Source: Blakeslea trispora
Lineage: Eukaryota; Mucoromycota; Mucoromycetes; Mucorales; Choanephoraceae
Direction: 5' to 3'
DNA length: 64,000 nucleotides
Assembly (NCBI GenBank): GCA_025331445.1
Contig: JAIWNE010000120.1
Coordinates: 1-64,000 of the forward strand
Within the stretch, counting starts at the first letter, position 1, and each line of letters starts with the position of its first letter. The notes beneath the pieces were generated by a model. The model was not told the DNA's origin. It did not search any database and saw nothing but the letters and a program-made list of their open reading frames with translations. A program made the translations under genes and the position numbers. Below, one piece after another: positions 43,497 to 56,400 of the stretch.

Positions 43497-46255
43497 CTGA
43501 TGATATGAGCAATAGAGGCAGGCGTATGAGTAATAGAGCAAGCAAGAAAGAGAGAGAGAGAAAAAAAAAGAAAAAAAAAGAAAAAAAAAGAGAGAAAGAT
43601 AGAAACAAGAAGAAAAAGTGCAAAAGAAAGGTGAAAGGGAAACAGAAAAATTAAAGGGAAAAAAAAAGAGAGAGAAAGTGAGAGAAAGTGAGAAAGTGAA
43701 AGAAAAAAAGAGAAGGAAAATATTAAGTCACTGGACTACCAATGGTTGATGAAATGCGCATTTTTTTTTTTTCTCGGTTAAAATTTAGTTCAATAAAGAC
43801 ATTTTATGTTCTCTCTTTTTTTCTTTCTCAACTTTTTTTTGTTTGTTTGTATGTATTATAAATATGTTGTTTTATAAGGTGAGCCCATAATCCAATGGAC
43901 TACATCCCTACCTGCATTCAGTCTCGAGACGTAAAGTTGCGAAAGGTTTTCCAGAAAATGAGATGTGATTGCGTCGAGTATGACAACAGTATTATAAATA
44001 AAGAACAAGGCGAAACCATACAAAATAGTATTGTTCTACAAGAAAGACATTATAATCATTGGTTTCTTGACTGAGAATAGACACCATAGTTGAAGCAAAT
44101 GAATAGATAAAGTGCTTGTTTTTTATTTTATCTTTCTGATGGGTGTCTTTGCTTCGATTTTGTCTTCTAGAACAAGCACAGTCTTTGACTTTTTCTTTCT
44201 ACTGCGCTCCTTCCAGATAGGTGAGGAGAAACGCAAGGACCTTTTTGATGAGTTGTTGTCATTCAAGAAGCTTCGTTTGTTATTCAATCTTCGTGTTCAG
44301 CTTCGGAACCCTAAGCATAACCCATTCGATTTGTTTGTCTTTCTCTTGCTCGGAAAGCCTTCTGTCAGCAACAAAAAAAAAGAAAATTGAGCTGCTATGC
44401 ATCTTTATCGGAAGCCTCTTTTACGGAAAAAAAAAGTACAGGCCACACTAGACTAGGATAAGCCCAAGTCATTTTGACGTTTTTTTTAAGCTACTGTTGA
44501 GCTAAGAATACATTTGGTTTTTTTTTTCTTTGTTGAGACTTTCTTAACATTAAGGAGAGCTTGACATACATTTAATTATGCTCAAGAAAATGTTTTGGGA
44601 GAAGTCATGGCCAACCCAAGTCACCGACCCTTAAAGATGAATGCATTCAATATACCTTGAGCTCCCTGCATGTACTTTGATAAACGTGAGTAGTAAGTGC
44701 CTTGTATTATTTCAATGTGTTGACTATTTCTTTAAACTCGAAATTTCTTGAGAGACTGATTAAAATAGGAATGCATGAAATCTGACTTTTTAGAACTTAA
44801 AAAAAACTGCATCTTGAAATATCAGACTTAGTATATGAGAGTAATGGGTATTCTCAGGAGCCAAATCAACATGTTGGTATCTAATCAAAGACGAGTGTAG
44901 ACATCTTCCTTACGCCTTCAAAATGCTCGGATAGATGTCAAAGTGACTTTATCAGTTTGAATTCATTGTTGGTTCTTTTGTGTTGTTTTGTTTGATGACT
45001 AGGTTTATTTCTGTTTATACAATCAATGAATCAAACTCATGGTTTGATTGTACTGGCATCAAAGCCTCAATGACCATGTTATTAACAAGTCATACTAGAG
45101 AAAGTATGGATTCTTTTAAAGTAACTTATACCTTTCTCTCTCTCTCTATTACTGCATATCAATCACTCTATAAAAGCAGCATCTTGTTAAGATGATAAGA
45201 GCGCTGAATAAGCGAAAACTTGGAAATCCAGGAGCATGAGTCTGGTTTGGTTCTTGATGCTTAAGGTATTCAAAAGCATCTTTTTTTTTAGACTGCTGGT
45301 TTCCCTTTTTTTTTCCTTTGTACAACAAAGAGAATTGCTTCTGAATGGTAGAGAGCCCAGTTTTGAATGAAAACTGTTGCTTTATTGATGAAATTCGAGA
45401 CACACATCTTTCTTGGTCTTGACATGTTTAGTGCTCTATGATCTTCTTCATTTAGACTAGAGAATTTATCAAACAGTAGGCAAGGTTCAAAGTGTTTGAG
45501 TAGAGGGAGGAGAGAGATATGTATGGATTTCAGTTTCAACTAATGAAGCTCAACAATAACATAAGAGAATGGCTGGTCATTTTCAAGTATAAATAAGATT
45601 GAGTTTTAGTCAATCGTCTATTCAACTGGTATACTTGATGCTATTTAAGCTGGTTTTCTTTCCTTGTTTTGCTCTTTACTGCTCATTTCCTAACAACAAA
45701 ATGGATTGTCATGAGTGACAATCAACCCTCCCAAAGACGACTATAGAATTTCAATGTGTTGATATGTGCTAACAAAGAGTCTATCTTCTTGAAAAATTCT
45801 GTAGTGATTTCATACGATCCGCTTTATGTAACTTTATTCAGGTTCTTTAAAGCAATATCAGGAACAACAGGAAAAAGCGCTAACCACCTTTTTTTTTTGG
45901 TTCATGTTGAAATGTTGTCTCATCTATCATGAATATCCATATGTTTTCAAAGACGCACTTTTTTTTTTGAGATAAGGAAGAAATCTATTCTTGATTCTCT
46001 GTCTGGCCACTAAAACAAACTGAACATCAGGCAAGACATGCTTTAGGTATCTTTCAGTTCTCTACCCAGTTAATTTTGCTCAAATGCTATGGCTCACAAA
46101 GCTTAAACCTCTCTCTCTCTAATATACTATGTATTTTTGTTGTTGTTTATCATTGTTATTTCAGATTTAGCATATGGTAAATTATTGTGATAAGAGGGGG
46201 GGTTTATATTCAAGAGCAATATGAACAGTTGGGGGGTAAATTAAAGTTTTTTTCT
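43497..46255. other. Intergenic, about 2.8 kb
   Basis: 43546-43722 is almost pure purine on the + strand (GA and A-runs), forming a polypyrimidine leader for the uncharacterised gene. A 59-codon plus-strand frame at 43895-44074 (MDYIPTCIQSRDVKLRKVFQ...) is coding-like but has no recognised family. Frames at 44112-44390 (plus) and 45149-45539 (minus) look like noise. The remainder is AT-rich with no exon I can support. Confidence 0.45.
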
Positions 46256-47420
46256 TTAAAGTAAAGACGGCGTGCTACCACTGCTACCATATCCGTGTCT
46301 ATTACGGAGCCAAGCAGTATGATTGATTTGATACTTTAATGCAGCCATGTCTGATTCTTCTTCTCTTGTCCTACAATCAATTATATAACCGAAAATTACG
46401 GATATCACCAAGATAATTGACTAATAGATGTACAGAGATCAACACATCAAGAAGAAACACACACACACACAAACACATGCATGTAGAATGTCACAGCTTG
46501 GTTACACACAACTTTCCTTACCTGTAATGTCAACAAGACAGCAACTCCAATAGTGATCCATTGATGCCACTCCTGTGCCCATGTTTCAACAAAAGATCTG
46601 CATCCAATAGTAACATTCATCGTGATAGCACATGTCTTTGGAACAGCCCTATCTTGGATAGAGCTATAGCCACAGCATCGAAAGCTATAGACAGTTCTCA
46701 ATTAAGACAGTATGAACAACATGGTCATTTACATACGAATTTTCAAGATCCATGAGGAACTGAGGGTCTTGTTTTAGAAAGAGCTCCCATGCTTTACTTG
46801 CATAATGATCTAGCTTTTTGCGAGAGTTATGAATGACACTTCTAGAATGATTTCATCAGTTTCTTTTTTCTTACCTTTGATCTGTACAGATAGAACAATC
46901 CCAGCAATCCTTCCCGAAATAATCAAACCGTCAATTTCGTCACTATCTTCTCTTATGTTACAAAGTACCTATTTCTGATAGTAGCCCAATGGCTGCCATA
47001 CTACTGTATGTATTCAGAAACCCTACATGCTCTAAATGAGCTCCAAAGGAACCCACAAAGCCAACGATAGACAATAGTATGCCTATCACTAGTAACACAA
47101 TTGTCATTGTTTTGCTTAATCTAGAATTAATCAGATAGGCTCCTATCAGTCATATAACATGATCATAAGCATGATACACACTTTTCTTTTTTATGTGCTA
47201 AGGTGTTTCAATTTTTTTTTTTACCTATTGAAGTCAAAATAATGCCAACAAGCTTTTTTTTTTTTTTGGTGGTATGATTAAATTGATTCATTATTTCACA
47301 AAATAGAGTGAGTCTCACCATAGTCATTAAATGAAATAAAGCTACATTTTCACGAAACACTTCTAGATGTCTCTGCATAGACTGTCTCTTCGTCTTAATA
47401 CCAAGCGGTTTATTGTGCAT
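46256..47420 (-). CDS. Tetraspanin-like membrane protein
   Basis: Intron-rich four-TM protein. Exon 1 (from ATG47420) and exon 2 build TM1 (FHLMTM|LVGIILTSI|GAYL). The next exon gives TM2/TM3 (TMTIVLLVIGILLSIVGFVG; SSMAAIGLLSEI). Then comes the large loop NSRKKLDHYASKAWELFLKQ ... ENS|FRCCGYSS, whose CCG motif marks tetraspanins, with further Cys in PKTCAITMNVTIGC. TM4 is QWITIGVAVLLTL. The tail probably is ESDMAALKYQINHTAWLRN to TAA46256, but the last junction does not close in phase in my reading, so the C-terminus is uncertain. Fungal tetraspanins (Pls1/Tsp families) organise membrane domains and can act in infection structures or septins; the role here is unknown. Confidence 0.75.
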
Positions 47421-47552
47421 ATATATACAGAAAAGAAAGAATGAAAAAAAGAGAGAGAAAAAGAGGGAGGAAAAAGAAAAAATTCAAAAAAAAAAGCGAA
47501 AAATAAACTACGCAATAGGTTTTTTTTTTTCTTGAAGTAGATCATGCGACAC

Positions 47553-48093
47553 TTAAAGATAATTGTTTACTTTCAAAGTTTTCTTGCCATAAATAACCGT
47601 GTTAAGGCCAACGAGACCAAAGAGAGCTAGAGGAGCAGGCTTCATTGATTTAAGAGCAGTTTTGGCATTCAAAAAAGACCAAGACAAGCACCAGGCTATC
47701 ATATAATTCAGTCAATAAGCCTCAATGGCTATTTTTTCTTTTTTTACCTGTTGCAATACCCGAACCGTTCTCTGCATCACCTACATTGATTACATAACTA
47801 AACAGAAAGGGTTACAAATGGTGTAATCATCAAGTGTTTTATGTGTACCCTGCTCCTGCAAAAATAGCTGAAAATGCCATAGACTGAAACATAGAAGGTA
47901 CACCAGGTGATCTTTTAACGGCAAGCGGTAATGCTGCTAATGCTATCGTAACACCGTATTAAAATTGATGATAGCCTATACAAGCTCATTTTCTTTTTTT
48001 TTCTTTACTTGCTGCAGAAAGTGCCCATACTGGATAGGGTGAATCAGACTGTTTATCTATCCAAGTGGTTGCTGGTGAAGATTCTTTTGACAT
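47553..48093 (-). CDS. Small multi-TM mitochondrial protein, Aim19-like
   Basis: Four exons: MSKESSPATTWIDKQSDSPY and VWALSAA; then TLAALPLAVKRSPGVPSMFQ and MAFSAIFAGAG; then YVINVGDAENGSGIAT; then AWCLSWSFLNAKTALKSMKP, followed by LALFGLVGLNTVIYGKKTL. There are three or four hydrophobic segments in about 125 residues. The GSG.AT.W.L...FLN..K.LKS..P.PLAL pattern matches my recollection of the fungal Aim19 family (altered inheritance of mitochondria). A TMEM14-like protein is the alternative. The start at 48093 is divergent from MED18, with only 174 bp between them. Confidence 0.6.
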
Positions 48094-48267
48094 ATTCAGA
48101 GAAAGAAAAAAGAGAGAAAAGAAAGAGCTGATCAGGGGAACTCCCCCCCCCCCTTCCCCCTCTTTGTCTCCGCAACTGTCTCTCTCTCTCTCTCCCCCCA
48201 TTCTCGGCATCTGAGTCACCATTTTTTTTTTCTCTTCCTTTTTTTTTACTTGCATTTTTTATCCACA
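48094..48267. promoter_or_regulatory. Compact divergent promoter with polypyrimidine tract
   Basis: 174 bp serve both the Aim19-like gene (minus) and MED18 (plus). 48139-48206 is almost pure C/T on the + strand, including C11 at 48143-48153, (TC)n and C6. Each start is preceded by a T-rich stretch on its own coding strand. Confidence 0.6.
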
Positions 48268-49163
48268 ATGTCAAACTATGAGTGTAGCCTACAAGGTGTT
48301 GTCGTTGGCCACGAACAAAAAGAAAAGCTTATGCAAAGACTAATTGGTCTCTGTGGTAACGATGCGATGAACAACCTGTTTGAACATGAGCTTGTCTTTA
48401 TTCCTTCAGGTAACCAAAGCCATAAGTGTTTCTTCTTGACTTACTCAACCCTAACAACTTAGCACAGACACCTCTCGGCCCAGCACGTAATGACGATGTC
48501 GTGCTTCGACTTCAGTCGAGAATAAACAACCAAAAGGAAATGTCTATTAAATACAGACAATGGTATCTATGTATGCAAGGCAATCCTGAGCCTCAAAGAC
48601 AGAGAACAGTAACAGTACGTCCTATTTCACGTGTACAGCTATCCGGCGATATCTTTCGATATATGAAGTCGTTGGGATATAGGTGAGTCAGTGAAACAAA
48701 AAAAAAAAAAAAAAAAAAAGAAAGCAAGATGCTAAAAAAAAAGTCCCTTGTTAGCTTTTCCTTTGATGTTGTAAAGAAAGGACATTTGTTAGCTTATGAC
48801 AAAATTATCAAGGTGACAGTGTATCAGCTGTATAAAGTAAAGAAAGAAAAAGAATTGCCAAAGCCCATAGATGAATCAAAGACTTATATTTTGCTTTAGT
48901 TAAAGAAGATCAATGTAGAGAGTGCGGTTCATATAGGACAGGAAGATATGTGGATCATTGAAGTAGCAACAGCCTCAGTGCCTCAAGAACAAGTCAATCA
49001 GATGGCAGAACATCTGAACAAGTTCAAGAATCTACTGATTGGGTAATGTGTCAAATACAAAGCTGACTGGATGTTTAGCTTATATGATTTATCCCTTAGC
49101 ATTGTTGATTTGGAGCATGTTGACATAAGGGCTTTACAAAACAAAGTACACTACACAAATTGA
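48268..49163 (+). CDS. MED18: Mediator complex subunit 18 (head module)
   Basis: RNA polymerase II coactivator subunit; pairs with MED20 in the head module. Five exons read MSNYECSLQGVVVGHEQKEK with LMQRLIGLCGN and FEHELVFIPS; then AQTPLGPARNDDVVLRLQSR, QWYLCMQGNPEPQRQRTVTV and RPISRVQLSGDIFRYMKSLG; then SFSFDVVKKGHLLAYDKIIK; then LKKINVESAVHIGQEDMWII with FKNLLIG; then IVDLEHVDIRALQNKV. The YECSLQG start, EH..VF, the G.PE...R..VRP run and the C-terminal G(I/V)VDL.HVD..ALQNKV match MED18. Total is about 235 residues, normal for a short fungal MED18. The intron before LKKINV (GTAAAG...CTTTAG) is required by a stop in the unspliced frame. Confidence 0.87.
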
Positions 49164-49411
49164 TTGTGTGTTTGTTTACTATTGAAACAAAGGTAATCCC
49201 CCACTATTCCCTCTCACTGCTCTCTCTCTTATGGAAAATAAACTTGTTCAATTGACTGATTTGTTTGTTGGACTTGAAAATGGATTTAATAATAAAATAT
49301 GTATAGATGTATGTATAGATGCGAATCATTTGGCAATATAAACAAAAAAAGGGAGAGAAAGGTGGAATAAATGCATTGTGAATTTAAAGAAAAAAAAATG
49401 GATGCCTTTGT

Positions 49412-50731
<1,320 letters not shown>

Positions 50732-51213
50732 ATGAATTTGTTTGAATACTATATGAAGTAAAAAAAAAAAGAGAAAAAAAAAGTCTGAGGTTGTTTATAA
50801 ATTACAGAAATTTATGCGAATCAAGCTTAATTTCCCACGATTGACAATGACAGGATTGTTCCTATCTGCTGAAAGCCGAAATGCCTAGATATTCTTTTTT
50901 CTTTTTAAAAAAAAACATTTTGCTCCATAACAAGAAATATTCTCCTCTCTCCATTTTTTTTTTTTTTTTTTTACAACATTGTTTATCCATGAACAATAAC
51001 ATTTTTGTAAAGTTTAATGACAAGAAGCTGACAAACTCCTCTTGACCGCTTATGATGAACTTAATAAGCTTGTCAATTTCTCACGTATTTCTTTTTCAGC
51101 TTAAATGCTCACTGCCGTGAAATTCTGTCTCGGGATACTCTTTCAACATGGAGAGCAATTGTATATTCCGGTTCCTTTTTTTTTTTTGCTCTTCATATTA
51201 CTATCGTGTACGC

Positions 51214-51452
51214 ATGCCATTTCCGGAAACAGTTTTGAGAGATGCTATTGATGTTTTAGAAGAAAACTAGTTGCACAGCTGGATGATATAGAAAATCAAG
51301 TAGACCTCTCGGCTTGGATTGGATTAACATCCTGTCAAAGAGAGATGCTTATAAGATATGAGGAATTGTTTTGGATAAAGTTACATTCAAGAAAAGATAA
51401 AAGATATGTAGACACACAAGCTTGGCTATCTTTCATCAATCATACAGTCTAG
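51214..51452 (+). pseudogene. Small reading frame broken by a single frameshift
   Basis: From ATG51214 the frame reads MPFPETVLRDAIDVLEEN then stops at 51268. Shifting frame at the short A-run (51262-51266) opens a continuous coding-like frame from about 51270, VAQLDDIENQVDLSAWIGLT and REMLIRYEELFWIKLHSRKD, to a TAG at 51450-51452. Together they would make one protein of about 79 residues. No intron of workable length fits the junction. It is either a recently broken gene, a sequencing/assembly error in the A-run, or programmed frameshifting. Family not recognised. It lies about 550 bp from the LINE insertion. Confidence 0.4.
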
Positions 51453-51988
51453 CTTATTCTGCAAAAGTCATGCCTTTATCTGTAGAACAAACATGCTTTC
51501 AGGCTTATTCCAAGTACTATGTATACCTTTATTTCTGATTAATCAGAAACGAATATCTTTGCTTCTGTACACACTATAGTGATATCCTTAGCACAGTAAA
51601 ACAAAACATAGAGTGTATTATTACGATGTGTCTTTTTGCAGGCTAATATAAACTAAAGTAGCACATGTTTTGACACTTTTGTCTTTTTAATTATGCTCAT
51701 TCATCTGGGTTCCCTAACAAACTCAATGAAGTTGATGACCAATGCTCCAAAAGAACAGTTGATAAAGTTTGACATCAAACATCAAATGACTAGATGAAAT
51801 TTAAACTGATGGCAACATTACTTGTTTTCTGAAAGAATTGTAAAGCTCTGTTTCTGTCATGCAAAACTCTTGAGTTACCGAAAGAAAAAAAAGCACTGGC
51901 ATAAAGGCTTAATGATCAACAACTAAATCTGCTCATGACTGTTTCCTCTTCTTTGTTCACTCGTTAATTTTTGCTTGTAAGTATTGTG

Positions 51989-52001
51989 AAGTTTAGATTT
52001 C
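51989..52001 (+). repeat. LINE target-site duplication, 5' copy
   Basis: AAGTTTAGATTTC lies immediately before the ORF1 ATG at 52002 and matches 57621-57633 exactly. Confidence 0.85.
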
Positions 52002-53465
52002 ATGGCTTCCTCCGCTAAAAAACATAACCTGCCTAATAAGGCAATATCATCTGTCATTCTGCCCAGAGCATGGGCTTCAGTTGTCAGAGGTACTGATACT
52101 TCTCGGACCTCATTGTTTTCGCAAAACGCTCCCCAGGAGGATAGTTTTGCACCAGGCACCCGAAATCCTTTTCTGAAGGGCTCGCTTCCAGAATCAGTTT
52201 TCATCGACATCACGAATGTCAAAGACATCAAGCTCTTCTTCAGCGATCTTACGGCTCTTTGTTCGCCGAATGATCAACTTTGGGGTCTCGACGAAACTCC
52301 TCGAGCTGAGGGCTCTCGTTCATTTATTGAATGCGTTCTTGCAGGACCTTTGGCCACTGAGGTTACTACCAACGGTCTTCGTCTTCCTTCTTTTCAGGCA
52401 CCGTTTTCAGCCTTTGATGCTCTGTCAGCGGACGTTAAAATTCTGAAAATTTTGATTCCCGGCTTACCTCGTCAGTATGGGCGAAATGATGGTGGTGCAG
52501 CCGAATTGAAGTCAGACATGATGAGCAATCTCTCCCCTTTTGGTAGGGTGGTTGATTGTGGCCTAGTTCGAGGTATTGCTGGCACCTTTACCGGTAGAGG
52601 TTTTGTTGTCTTGGAGGTTGATCCATCCTCATCCAACCAAATCCAACATGAAGTTCACTGGCAATACAATTATCTGTCAGCTCGTGGTAATCTTGCCAAT
52701 TCCTTCTCTGACGCCATCAAGGTGTACGCTACTTGGGCAAAGATGGATCCATATTGTCGCTATTGCCACAAGCAGGACCATGTCATCACAGATTGTCCTA
52801 CAAGACATGCCTCTTTAGTTTGCTACAACTGTCACGAACGAGGCCATATAGCCAAGGACTGTCCTAGAAAGAATGCTGCTCGAAGCGGCTCTTCTAACAA
52901 AAAGCCTAGAAAAACACCTCTGGATAAACCTTCCAGTTCGGAGGTTCATTCACGCCCTTCTGAGGGTGTCCATCTGTCTGTGGTTGCTAAACCTGTTGAG
53001 CCACAGACGTCCATCGTCTCTCATGTGCCTTCTGTGGTCTCACCCGTCGAACCCAGGGCCAACATTGCTTCTGGTTCTTCTTCGGTACGCACTCTTCCGC
53101 AACTTGTGATTCGTACAAGGGCGCAGGCTTCAAAAGAACGTGGACCCGAGTCCGCTCCTTCTGAACCCTTGCCCCCAGTTGCGGTCAGTGCCATAGATCT
53201 GTCGACCTCTAAGTCAGACGCCACTAATTTAGATTTGACCGGATCAGCTCCAGTTTGTACTGCCTGTGGCCAATCAGGCCATAAACGTCGCAACCACAAT
53301 AGCTGTCCCTTGAACCCCAAGAATGTCAATGCTGCATTGCCTGACGAATCCTCCTCCTCTATAGATGTGCCTCAGACGTCTGGCATGGAGCTTGACCTTC
53401 ACAGTTCTCTATCTGATCATCACATTACAGGTGATAGTGACGCTTGTCACCAACAATTACTCTAA
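52002..53465 (+). CDS. LINE ORF1 protein with zinc knuckles
   Basis: 487 residues, the RNA-binding/particle protein of the element. Residues about 60-240 form a region with LFFSDLTALCSPNDQLWGL and ILIPGLPRQYGRNDGG, an RRM-like layout as in Tx1/plant LINE ORF1 (inferred). Two CCHC knuckles follow at about 251-264 (CRYCHKQDHVITDC) and 273-286 (CYNCHERGHIAKDC). A basic Ser/Pro-rich linker comes next, then a third, atypical Cys/His cluster at about 419-435 (CTACGQSGHKRRNHNSC). The start ATG at 52002 is the first base of the insertion. ORF2 begins 5 bases after this stop in another frame. Confidence 0.9.
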   Translation: MASSAKKHNLPNKAISSVILPRAWASVVRGTDTSRTSLFSQNAPQEDSFAPGTRNPFLKGSLPESVFIDITNVKDIKLFFSDLTALCSPNDQLWGLDETPRAEGSRSFIECVLAGPLATEVTTNGLRLPSFQAPFSAFDALSADVKILKILIPGLPRQYGRNDGGAAELKSDMMSNLSPFGRVVDCGLVRGIAGTFTGRGFVVLEVDPSSSNQIQHEVHWQYNYLSARGNLANSFSDAIKVYATWAKMDPYCRYCHKQDHVITDCPTRHASLVCYNCHERGHIAKDCPRKNAARSGSSNKKPRKTPLDKPSSSEVHSRPSEGVHLSVVAKPVEPQTSIVSHVPSVVSPVEPRANIASGSSSVRTLPQLVIRTRAQASKERGPESAPSEPLPPVAVSAIDLSTSKSDATNLDLTGSAPVCTACGQSGHKRRNHNSCPLNPKNVNAALPDESSSSIDVPQTSGMELDLHSSLSDHHITGDSDACHQQLL

Positions 53466-53470
53466 ATACG

Positions 53471-56400
53471 ATGATCATGAATTTAGACAACGATATGGCC
53501 CATTTATTCTTACACGATGGTGTATCCTCGGATACCCAATTTAACCCCCCGGACTCCTCTTTTAAACCCTTTCCTCTCAAAATCGCAACCCTGAACTGTC
53601 GTGGTTTGCGCAAATCCGCTAACCCTACCACTAGCTCTCAGTTCATTCGTTATCTTCGTACTCTCTCCTTAGACATTATTGCTCTTCAAGAGACACATGC
53701 TATTTCCACTGATATCGAAGCTCGATTTCATACACAGTTTCAAGCTGTGGATAGCATTTGGACTCCACACTGTGGTCTTGTCTCTTTCTCTCCAAGTATC
53801 TCCTTTTCTGAGATCGTTAAGAGCCCTTGTGGCCGTCTCATTACCGCAACTGTATCGCATGTCTCGAATCTGTTTGATCCTATCGCTATCAGTGTCCTGT
53901 ATGCTCCAGCGGATCGTAGGGCGCGGTGCCCTTTCTTACAGAATTTAATCCAGTCGCTTTCTTCCTCTCGTATCTTACCTTCTCAACCTTTACGGCATAT
54001 TCTGCTTGGTGATTTCAACTATTCTGTCGCCTCAAGCACTAATGCTAGAACTCGACGAAGCAAAGCTCCTACCCCTTGGCTGCATCATATCGATCAGTAC
54101 TATGCCGACGCCATCACTCCGCGTAAGCACTCGCCTCAGGCCACTTTTTGTCGGGGATCGTCACAATCATGCATTGACTACATATACGTTTCAAATGACC
54201 TTCTCCCCTCCCGCACCTATGGATCTGTCTCATTCATGAACCCCGTTTGGACGGATCATTTCTTGGTTAAAGTTCACTTACAGCTAATACCATCATCTGT
54301 CTCTGACTCCATGAAGCAGACTGGTAAGGGTATCTGGCGAGCTCATCCAGGCCTAGCTAAGGATCCGGCTTTTGGCACAAGGCTAGCTGCAGCTCTCTCG
54401 CAGACAGTCTCTTCCTTTCCTGATTGGTATTACCCCACTTTGCAATGGGAATCTATCAAGAACACCGCACGATCAGTGGCTCAGTCCTACTCCCGCCAGA
54501 AGTCGTATTCGTTTAAAAAAGCCGAACAAACACTTCAGGTAAGACGTAGAATTTTGTTGAAGCTCATCAATCGCTTTCCCGAACGCACTAAAGATGTATC
54601 GCCTCAACTCCGGGTGATTGAAGGTCAACTCCAGCAACTGCAACAGTATCATACTGAAACATTGGCATTGCGTGCTGGTATTCGTTGGAGAGAACTGGGC
54701 GAGACATCCGCCGGGTACTTAAAACGGACTGTCCAACAGAGGGCATCTCGCAGCCTTATCCCTCCTTTGCTGCATCCTGAGACAGGAGCTCTCAGCACGT
54801 GTCGTGAAGACATGCTGGATGCTGCTGCCTGCTTTTATCGAAATTTGTACACTCCAGATGATATTGACCAGTCGTCGGTGGATGATCTCCTTTCTCACAT
54901 CCCTGACTCGGTCAAACTTTCTGCTGAGGCCCAAGAAGACTTGACGACTCCTTTCACCATCAATGATCTCTTGGAAGGTGTTAACCGTTCCCCAAAGAAG
55001 AGTAGTCCTGGTACTGACGGCCTACCGTATGAAATATTACAATTAATTTTTCTTCACCCTGACTGTCAATCGATTGCTCTCCGTGTTTTCAACGATGCTT
55101 TGGCATATGGATTCTTTCCTTCCTCATGGATGGATACTTCTGTCTCTCTCTTGCCAAAAAAGGGGTCTTTAGCTGATCTTCGAAACTGGCGTCCCATCTC
55201 TCTCATCAATACCGATGCAAAGGTCTTTACCAGACTCATCAACAGTCGTGTCGTTGAGTGTGCATCTTCTCTGATCACGCCATATCAAACTGGGTTTGTT
55301 CGAGGCCGTTTCATTGCCGATAATGGTCTACTAATGAAACTAGCCATGGACTATGCTCGCCAAACAAGTTCTCCTGCAATTGGACTGTTTCTTGACCAAG
55401 AGAAAGCATATGACAGAGTACATCCCGACTACCTTCGACAGGTGTTGCTCCGGTTTGGCTTTCCTCAGAGCTTAGTCACCTCTTTGACGACATTGTTCTT
55501 TGACACACAGCTTCGACTTAATGTCAATGGGTTTCTTTCGTCTCCTGTTCCGCAGCTCCGTGGCCTTCGTCAGGGTGATCCAATCTCCCCTGTTCTGTTC
55601 AACCTCGCCTTTGAACCACTGCTGCGAAGTGTTCTCAATGATCCTGGCTTCACTGGACTGCATCTTCCACGACCACGCCCTTCTTGCTCTGGCGCCCCCC
55701 TCAAACTGTTGGCTTATGCTGATGACATTGTGTGTTTTCTGAACAACCCTAATGACCTCACCATTCTTCAGCACCTGCTGCATAAGTACTCGAAGGCATC
55801 CAACGCTGTAGTCAACTTTCATAAAACTCAAGCATTCTCTCTTTCTGGTCGGCCTCTGTCTTCACCTACCTCTATTTGGAGAGAACCCTTAACGTCACAC
55901 CATATTTTGCAATGGCACGATTGCTTGGCAGCACAACCTTTGGTTTATCTGGGTTATCCACTGACTACCTCGGTCCAGCAGCGGGATGCTTTTTGTGCCG
56001 AGTTGCTGTCGAAAATCCAAACAGCTTGCTCCTTACACTCCCATCGCTCTCTGTCATTTCGGGGTAGAGCCCTTGTTGTCAATTCTTTGATCCTCTCTCG
56101 GTTATGGCATATTCTTCGGGTGACCTCACTTCCTGCTGCCTTATTCACCAAAGTTCGATCTCTGATCTCCCAGTTCATGAATCGTCAGGTCTTTCCCAAA
56201 CTGAGTTTTGCCGTCATGTGCCGCCCACGTCGCCAGGGTGGCCTCGGTCTACTTGATCCGCGAGTGCAACAGCACACACTTCAACTCCGTTGGCTTAAAC
56301 CCCTTTTGCTGCCTTCTTTAAGTTGGGACGATTCTATTCTTCTTCCTCGTCTGGTCGATTGGCTGATTCATTGTTCCTCCTCCTCTTCTCTGGTCGCAAC

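Larger units (their letters stand above)
50732..52001. other. Intergenic, about 1.3 kb, before the LINE insertion
   Basis: HPD promoter side (T18 run at about 50956-50973) and the left flank of the LINE. It contains the frameshifted small reading frame at 51214-51452 (separate entry) and the 5' copy of the LINE target-site duplication at 51989-52001. Nothing else recognised. Confidence 0.5.

Noticed and set aside
44112..44451. Overlapping plus-strand frames of 76-92 codons
   Set aside because: Phe/Leu-rich frames produced by T-rich sequence; no start context, introns or family match.
45149..45539. Two overlapping minus-strand frames of about 84 codons
   Set aside because: They overlap in different frames with neither looking conserved, and carry poly-Lys from A-runs.
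52740..52870. CCHC zinc-knuckle ORF as a host RNA-binding gene
   Set aside because: It lies inside target-site duplications directly ahead of an EN-RT ORF, so it is LINE ORF1.
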